A stretch of DNA of 64,000 bases. It comes from Arthrobacter_H sp030452125. GTDB lineage: Bacteria > Actinomycetota > Actinomycetes > Actinomycetales > Micrococcaceae. Position numbers and translations under genes: made by a program. This document shows, in pieces, positions 59,810 to 64,000 of this stretch. Under the pieces are notes generated by a model. That model saw nothing but the letters and a program-made list of their open reading frames with translations, was not told the origin of the DNA and did no database searches. Location of the stretch: assembly GCA_052379645.1 (NCBI GenBank), contig JBQSYU010000003.1, one strand, 5' to 3'. The number at the start of each line of letters is the position of its first letter. The stretch's first letter is position 1.

Positions 59810-59829
59810 AGAGTGATGGGTGTCACTCT
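59810..59829. promoter_or_regulatory. CRP-type palindrome upstream of the DUF485-symporter operon
   Basis: AGAGTGA-N6-TCACTCT, a perfect seven-base inverted repeat with the GTGA-N6-TCAC core of CRP/GlxR sites, 71 bp before the DUF485 start. It differs from the full TGTGA-N6-TCACA at the outermost bases. Confidence 0.6.
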
Positions 59830-59900
59830 TCCGCCGAGGATGCGTGTGGACACGGTTTGTCCCGCGGCGGATGGATGCCACCACCCTTGAGGAGAAGAAA

Positions 59901-60308
59901 ATGGCCCACCCCACCAGCCCGGACCCTGTTCCGCAGGACGGCACCGACGCCGCCCTACGGACCGATCCCGCCCCGGACCAAGTGTCCGAGGAATTCATGG
60001 CCGTCCAGGCCAGCGACGAGTTCCAGGATCTGCGCAAAACCCAACGCAGCTTCATCTTCCCGATGGCCATCGCCTTCCTGGTCTGGTACTTCGCCTACGT
60101 CCTTCTGGCCGACTACGCCCACGACTTCATGTCCATCAAGGTGATCGGGAACATCAATCTCGGTCTCCTGCTGGGACTGCTGCAATTCGTCTCGACCTTC
60201 GGCATCACCGCGGCCTACGTCCACTTCTCGAATAGGAAGCTGGACCCCAGGGCCACGGCCCTGCGCGATCGACTCGAAGCCAACGTCGACGAAGGAGACC
60301 TGAAATGA
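59901..60308 (+). CDS. DUF485 membrane protein
   Basis: 135 aa from the ATG at 59901, with GAGGAG six bases upstream. A polar N-terminus is followed by the signature FQDLRKTQRSFIFPMAIAFL, two membrane helices with NLGLLLGLLQFVSTFGI, and the terminal FSNRKLDPRA. DUF485 proteins are nearly always encoded next to acetate/monocarboxylate symporters and are thought to be accessory. The stop overlaps the symporter ATG (ATGA). Confidence 0.93.
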   Translation: MAHPTSPDPVPQDGTDAALRTDPAPDQVSEEFMAVQASDEFQDLRKTQRSFIFPMAIAFLVWYFAYVLLADYAHDFMSIKVIGNINLGLLLGLLQFVSTFGITAAYVHFSNRKLDPRATALRDRLEANVDEGDLK

Positions 60309-61942
60309 GCCTTCTGTCCCTGACCGCCGCGGCACCACTGGCCGCAGCGACGGAATCGACGTCGGTGGGCAGCCCCATCGTCAACATCAGCATCTTCGCG
60401 CTCTTCGTCGGGGTCACCCTGGTGATCGTGTTGAAGGCGAGCAAGAACAACAAGACCGCCGCCGACTACTACGCCGGCGGGCGTTCCTTCACCGGAACCC
60501 AGAACGGGACGGCGATCGCGGGGGACTACCTCTCGGCCGCCTCGTTCCTGGGGATCGTCGGGGCGATCGCCATCAACGGCTATGACGGCTTCCTCTACTC
60601 CATCGGCTTCCTGGTGGCCTGGTTGGTCGCCCTGCTGCTGGTCGCCGAGATGCTGCGCAACACCGGCAAGTTCACCATGGCCGATGTGTTGTCCTTCCGG
60701 CTCAAGCAGCGGCCCATCCGCATCGCGGCGGCCATCACCACGCTGTCGGTCTGCCTGTTCTACCTGCTGGCCCAGATGGCCGGGGCCGGTGCGCTGGTCT
60801 CCTTGCTGCTGGGGATCGACGGGAAGATGGGCCAGTCGCTGGTCATCACCGTCGTGGGCGCGCTGATGATCGTCTACGTGTTGGTCGGCGGCATGAAGGG
60901 CACCACCTGGGTGCAGATCGTCAAGGCCTGCCTGCTCATCGCCGGTGTGCTGGTCATGACCATCTGGGTGCTGTCCATGTACGGCTTCAACCTCTCGGCC
61001 CTGCTCGGTGACGCCGTGGAGACCGCGAACAACCCGGCGCTGCTGGATCCGGGCCTGAAGTACGGTGTCTCGGAGGCCTCGAAGCTGGACTTCGTCTCTC
61101 TGGCCCTGGCCCTGGTGCTGGGCACCGCCGCCCTGCCGCACGTGCTGATGCGCTTCTACACGGTCCCCACCGCGAAGGAGGCCCGCAAGTCCGTGGTCTG
61201 GGCGATCTGGCTCATCGGGGCGTTCTACCTGTTCACCCTGGTGCTGGGTTACGGCGCTGCGGCACTGATCGGCCCCGAGCGCATCACCAACGCCCCAGGC
61301 GGGGTGAACTCCGCGGCCCCGCTGCTGGCCTTCGAACTCGGGGGACCGCTCCTGCTCGGGGTGATCTCGGCGGTCGCCTTCGCGACCATCCTGGCCGTGG
61401 TGGCCGGGCTGACGATCACCGCTGCGGCCTCGTTCGCCCATGACATCTACGCCAACGTCATCGCCAAGGGCAAGACGACCCCGGAGAAGGAGATGAAGGT
61501 CGCCCGTCGCACGGTGGTCGTCATCGGCATCGCCGCCATCATCGGTGGCATCGGCGCCCAGGGGCAGAACGTGGCCTTCCTGGTCGCGCTGGCCTTCGCC
61601 GTGGCCGCCTCGGCGAACCTGCCGACGATCGTGTACTCGCTGTACTGGAAGCGCTTCTCCACCCAGGGGGCCGTCTGGTCGATGTATGGCGGCCTGGCCG
61701 CCGCGATCATCCTCATCGCGTTCTCCCCGGTCGTTTCCGGCACCGAGACCTCGATGATCACCAGCGCCGACTTCGCGTTCTTCCCGTTGAGCAACCCGGG
61801 CATCGTTTCGATCCCGCTGGCGTTCCTGCTGGGCTGGTTGGGCACCGTGCTCAGCAACCGGAAGGAAGACCCGGCCAAGCAGGCCGAAATGGAGGTCCGT
61901 TCACTGACCGGTTTCGGTGCCGAGAAGGCCACCGACCACTAG
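60305..61942 (+). CDS. Cation/acetate (monocarboxylate) symporter, ActP/MctC-like
   Basis: 545 aa with about 13 membrane helices. Landmarks include YYAGGRSFTGTQNGTAIAGD, DYLSAASFLGIVGAI, LPHVLMRFYTVPTAKEARKS and the late AASANLPTIVYSLYWKRFS. It takes up acetate, pyruvate or propionate with sodium or protons. It is coupled to the DUF485 protein and lies under the CRP-type palindrome. It is divergent from the kinase-regulator unit that includes a second, related symporter. Confidence 0.93.
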   Translation: MSLLSLTAAAPLAAATESTSVGSPIVNISIFALFVGVTLVIVLKASKNNKTAADYYAGGRSFTGTQNGTAIAGDYLSAASFLGIVGAIAINGYDGFLYSIGFLVAWLVALLLVAEMLRNTGKFTMADVLSFRLKQRPIRIAAAITTLSVCLFYLLAQMAGAGALVSLLLGIDGKMGQSLVITVVGALMIVYVLVGGMKGTTWVQIVKACLLIAGVLVMTIWVLSMYGFNLSALLGDAVETANNPALLDPGLKYGVSEASKLDFVSLALALVLGTAALPHVLMRFYTVPTAKEARKSVVWAIWLIGAFYLFTLVLGYGAAALIGPERITNAPGGVNSAAPLLAFELGGPLLLGVISAVAFATILAVVAGLTITAAASFAHDIYANVIAKGKTTPEKEMKVARRTVVVIGIAAIIGGIGAQGQNVAFLVALAFAVAASANLPTIVYSLYWKRFSTQGAVWSMYGGLAAAIILIAFSPVVSGTETSMITSADFAFFPLSNPGIVSIPLAFLLGWLGTVLSNRKEDPAKQAEMEVRSLTGFGAEKATDH

Positions 61943-61978
61943 GTCATCCAGCCCGGGTCGCGGATCCGGGACGACGGC

Positions 61979-62013
61979 GGAAGCCGGGTTCGCCAGTGCG
62001 GACCCGGCTTCCT
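61979..62013 (+). terminator. Terminator after the symporter gene
   Basis: A 15-bp stem (including one wobble) with a four-base loop lies 36 bases after the stop codon and ends in TT. Confidence 0.8.
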
Positions 62014-62035
62014 TGCCGTGTACCGGGGAAGGGCC

Positions 62036-62070
62036 TTCACCGGGCGGTCCCGCCGGACTACGCTGGGGCC
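62036..62070 (+). promoter_or_regulatory. Leaderless-type promoter of the Ser-repeat gene
   Basis: -35 TTCACC (62036-62041), a 17-bp spacer, -10 TACGCT (62059-62064) and then six bases before the ATG at 62071. No Shine-Dalgarno is present. Confidence 0.5.
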
Positions 62071-62400
62071 ATGTCCAGTTCGTGGTCCATCGCCTCGCAG
62101 GATTCGTTCCTGAGCATCGGTAGCGCCGGGTCCGTGCTGTCGATCTGCTCGGTGGGCAGCATCGGGTCGATCGGATCGGTGGGTAGTGCCGTCTCGGCGT
62201 TCAGCATGGCCAGTTCCCTGAGCGCCGGCTCCGCGATGTCCTGGCTCGGGGTGGGCACGGTGATGTCCTCCGCGGGCCTGGGTACCGTCATGGGAGCGCC
62301 CGTCGCCGGACGGCCGGTCCCGCACGCGGTGCTCCAGTCGGTCCTGATCGCCGGAGCGTGCGCCGTGGCCGTCTGGGGAGCCGGGCGCATCCGCCATTAG
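62071..62400 (+). CDS. Small protein with perfect Ser-x-x tripeptide repeats
   Basis: 109 aa from the ATG at 62071. From about residue 11 to 61 every third residue is Ser with few breaks (SFL-SIG-SAG-SVL-SIC and onward), about 16 units, the other positions being mostly Ile, Gly, Val and Ala. A hydrophobic helix lies near the C-terminus (AVLQSVLIAGACAVAVWGAG), so it may be membrane-anchored. Similar Ser/Gly/Ile repeat proteins occur in other actinobacteria as far as I recall, with no function assigned. The repeats would suit a regular beta-solenoid. It overlaps the Lrp gene end by four bases in convergent direction. Confidence 0.65.
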   Translation: MSSSWSIASQDSFLSIGSAGSVLSICSVGSIGSIGSVGSAVSAFSMASSLSAGSAMSWLGVGTVMSSAGLGTVMGAPVAGRPVPHAVLQSVLIAGACAVAVWGAGRIRH

Positions 62401-62891
62401 TTCCGGACGGTCGCCGAGGGGCCTCCTTCGGCCCCGCGTTCCAGCAGCGGGCGCATCCGGTGGGGGATCAGTTCTGCCATCGACAGCGAGGTGTCCGCGC
62501 GTTCGATGCCGTCGATGTCCAGGATCGCGCCGTTGACCCGGAAGAGGTCCTCGGCGCCGCGGGCCACGACGGTGGCCAGGATATCGGCCGTCCCGCTGAG
62601 CCCGTGGGCTTCCACGACCTCGGGGATGCGGGCCAGCGCGGCGGTGATCTCACCGAGCTTCTTCTGCTGGACGTGGATGTGGACGAAGCTGGTCAACGGA
62701 TAGCCCAGGGCCGCGGGGTTGACCCGGCGTTCGAAGGAAAGGAAGGCCCCGTGGTTCTCCAGCCGGTTCAAGCGCGCCTGCACCGTATTGCGCGATAGAC
62801 CCAGCGTCGTCGCCAGGGCCACGGTGGTTGCCTTCGGGTCCAGGGCCAGGGCCCCCAACAGTCTGTGATCAACCTCATCCAAGTCAGCCAT
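62397..62891 (-). CDS. Lrp/AsnC-family transcriptional regulator
   Basis: 164 aa from the ATG at 62891 (a TTG three codons earlier is possible). An N-terminal winged helix-turn-helix (DEVDHRLLGALALDPKAT then TTLGLSRNTVQARLNRLE, split) is followed by the ligand-binding RAM domain with GTADILATVVARGAEDLF. Such proteins sense amino acids or their keto acids. It is divergent from the 2-oxo acid dehydrogenase E1-alpha gene, the layout seen for regulators of branched-chain keto acid dehydrogenase; control of that operon is inferred. Confidence 0.92.
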   Translation of the reverse strand: MADLDEVDHRLLGALALDPKATTVALATTLGLSRNTVQARLNRLENHGAFLSFERRVNPAALGYPLTSFVHIHVQQKKLGEITAALARIPEVVEAHGLSGTADILATVVARGAEDLFRVNGAILDIDGIERADTSLSMAELIPHRMRPLLERGAEGGPSATVRN

Positions 62892-62906
62892 AGTGCGCAA
62901 CGCTAT
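62890..62906. promoter_or_regulatory. Candidate operator palindrome at the lrp start
   Basis: ATAGTG-N5-CGCTAT with five of six arm bases paired. A second TGCGCA copy lies 68 bp away (62962-62967). Autoregulation by the Lrp-type protein is possible. Confidence 0.3.
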
Positions 62907-62975
62907 CAGGTACTACCGGGTGGTTACCGTGCAGAGTGCTCAGTAGATATATTGATGGTTGTGCGCAGTGCGTCT

Positions 62976-62991
62976 TGTGAGTACCGTCACA
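62976..62991. promoter_or_regulatory. Perfect CRP-type box upstream of the E1-alpha gene
   Basis: TGTGA-GTACCG-TCACA, an exact match to the CRP/GlxR consensus, between the divergent lrp and E1-alpha genes, 104 bp before the latter. Confidence 0.75.
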
Positions 62992-63005
62992 GGTAGGGAA
63001 CGACG

Positions 63006-63098
63006 ATGAAGTCCGCCCCGCCGTTCGGACACCGGATCACCCATCCGGCAACCAGCGAGTCGGCCGACGAACAACGAAGGACGCAGCGCAGACCATGA
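63006..63098 (+). CDS. Possible 30-codon leader peptide of the E1-alpha gene
   Basis: An ATG with AGGGA six bases upstream opens a 30-codon frame (MKSAPPFGHRITHPATSESA and ten more residues). Its TGA overlaps the E1-alpha ATG as ATGA. The peptide is polar and Arg-rich at its end and shows no family likeness. The E1-alpha ATG itself has only a distant AAGGA (13 bases), so coupling through this frame is plausible. It could also be chance. Confidence 0.35.
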   Translation: MKSAPPFGHRITHPATSESADEQRRTQRRP

Positions 63099-64000
63099 CT
63101 AATCCACAGGCAGCCGGCGAGCGGGGCGAGGAGCTGATCCAGCTCATCGACCCCAGCGGACGCCGCACCCCGCATGGGGAATTCGATCCCTGGGTCGACG
63201 ACATCGAGGTGGAGGCCCTGCGCCGCCTCCATACCGACATGGTGGCCATCCGCCGTGTCGACCAGGAAGGCACGGCGCTCCAGCGTCAGGGCGAACTCGC
63301 CCTCTGGCCACCGTTGCTGGGCCAGGAAGCAGCACAGATCGGCGCCGGCCGGGCCCTGGAGGATGACGATTTCATCTTCCCCTCCTACCGCGAAACCGGG
63401 CTGGCCTACTGCCGCGGGATCAGCGCCGAGGACACCCTGCGCGTCTGGCGCGGCAACGCCTACAGCGGCTGGGACCCCTTCGGCAAGAACATGGCGACAC
63501 CGCAGATCATCATCGGGGCCCAGGCCCTGCATGCGGTCGGCTATGCCATGGGCATCAAATACGACGGCGGGTCGCAGGCGGCCATCACTTTCTTCGGTGA
63601 CGGGGCCACCAGCCAGGGCGACGTCAACGAGGCCATGGTCTTCGCCGCCAGTTACCAGGCGCCGGTGGTCTTCTTCTGCCAGAACAACCATTGGGCCATC
63701 TCCGAACCGGTCGGGGTCCAGAGCCTGACCAACATCGCCGACCGGTCACCCGGTTTCGGCATCCCCTCGCTGCGCGTGGACGGCAACGACGTGCTGGCCT
63801 GCCTGGCGGCCACCCGGATCGCCCTGGATCGGGCCCGCAGCGGCAACGGCCCCACGTTCATCGAGGCGGTGACCTACCGGATGGGCCCGCACACCACGGC
63901 GGATGACCCCACGCGCTACCGCGATGCCAACGAACTGGACCTCTGGGCCGCCAAGGACCCGATCGAACGCCTCGAACGGCATCTGGTGGACCTCGGCGTC
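63095..64000 (+). CDS. 2-oxo acid dehydrogenase E1 component alpha subunit, partial at the right edge
   Basis: 302 codons to the window edge, about 80% of the expected 370-380. The order of motifs fits E1-alpha: QGELALWPPLLGQEAAQIGA, FIFPSYRETGLAYCRG, TPQIIIGAQALHAVGYAMG and the ThDP motif FFGDGATSQGDVNEAMVFAA through QNNHWAISEP. The phosphorylation-loop counterpart is YRMGPHTTADDPTRYRD. It decarboxylates pyruvate or a branched-chain 2-oxo acid with ThDP. The divergent Lrp-type gene favours the branched-chain (or a dual) complex, but pyruvate cannot be ruled out. Confidence 0.92.
   Translation, partial: MTNPQAAGERGEELIQLIDPSGRRTPHGEFDPWVDDIEVEALRRLHTDMVAIRRVDQEGTALQRQGELALWPPLLGQEAAQIGAGRALEDDDFIFPSYRETGLAYCRGISAEDTLRVWRGNAYSGWDPFGKNMATPQIIIGAQALHAVGYAMGIKYDGGSQAAITFFGDGATSQGDVNEAMVFAASYQAPVVFFCQNNHWAISEPVGVQSLTNIADRSPGFGIPSLRVDGNDVLACLAATRIALDRARSGNGPTFIEAVTYRMGPHTTADDPTRYRDANELDLWAAKDPIERLERHLVDLGV

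Noticed and set aside
1..64000. CRISPR arrays, insertion sequences, prophage genes or rRNA
   Set aside because: No regularly spaced repeats, transposase, integrase, phage structural genes or rRNA segments were seen in reading both strands.

Overview
The window is high-GC DNA from a mycothiol-producing actinobacterium. Gene order points to the family Micrococcaceae (Arthrobacter/Kocuria/Citricoccus type). The clues are yajC-ruvBAC-yebC-pdxT, pdxS-HIT-thrS, nrdHIEF, rsfS-hypothetical-nadD-small membrane protein-proA-proB-obgE-rpmA-rplU-rne and tsf-pyrH-frr-cdsA. A mycoredoxin, a mycothiol-dependent formaldehyde dehydrogenase, a long actinobacterial RNase E/G, DnaE2 with a DUF6504 partner and CRP-type operators support this. 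The genus is an inference. I see no phage, insertion sequence, rRNA or CRISPR array; one tRNA gene is present.

Layout. 1-12.3 kb (mostly minus strand): YajC, Holliday-junction genes ruvBAC, yebC, pdxT, a CapA-type lipoprotein, an M3 peptidase and acetyltransferase pair, pdxS, a HIT protein and thrS. 12.4-15.4 kb: an SDR dehydrogenase, a DMT exporter, a frameshifted acetyltransferase remnant and a cupin protein. 15.5-21.2 kb is a DNA-damage section: dnaE2 and its DUF6504 partner behind two LexA-like boxes, a GNAT enzyme and the abasic-site protein YedK/HMCES. 21.2-23.3 kb is a mycothiol section: mycoredoxin, S-(hydroxymethyl)mycothiol dehydrogenase and a metallo-beta-lactamase-fold hydrolase. 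23.4-28.4 kb: DUF4262, a lipoate ligase-like protein, a uridine kinase-like protein, a thioesterase, SelO and DUF2809. 28.4-32.7 kb: the class Ib ribonucleotide reductase operon nrdHIEF with two NrdR-like boxes. 32.9-37.5 kb: pyruvate oxidase and a BCCT osmolyte transporter interrupted by an in-frame amber codon. 37.6-48.9 kb: tRNA-Ala(GGC) and the rsfS...rne housekeeping block. 49.3-55.8 kb: prfC, a VKOR protein, tsf, pyrH, frr, cdsA and a DivIVA-like protein. 55.8-62 kb: two sodium:solute symporters, each preceded by a small DUF485-type membrane protein, on either side of a divergently read LytS/LytR-type two-component system. 62-64 kb: an unusual Ser-x-x repeat protein, an Lrp/AsnC regulator and the start of a 2-oxo acid dehydrogenase E1-alpha gene that runs off the edge.

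How the genes fit together. Carbon metabolism around pyruvate and acetate recurs: pyruvate oxidase, acetate/monocarboxylate symporters with their own sensor-regulator pair, and a 2-oxo acid dehydrogenase. The last two loci carry CRP-type palindromes. Genome maintenance also recurs (ruvABC, dnaE2, YedK, class Ib RNR).

Eleven genes have a TANNNT-like hexamer ending 6-7 bases before the start codon and no useful Shine-Dalgarno. This is the layout of leaderless transcripts, and it settled several start codons here. Several neighbour genes expected from related genomes are absent from their usual places: rpsB before tsf, the phosphatidylinositol genes between HIT and pdxS, imuA/imuB before dnaE2, and rlmN after cdsA. 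All functional calls come from reading translated sequence and motifs; no database search was run.
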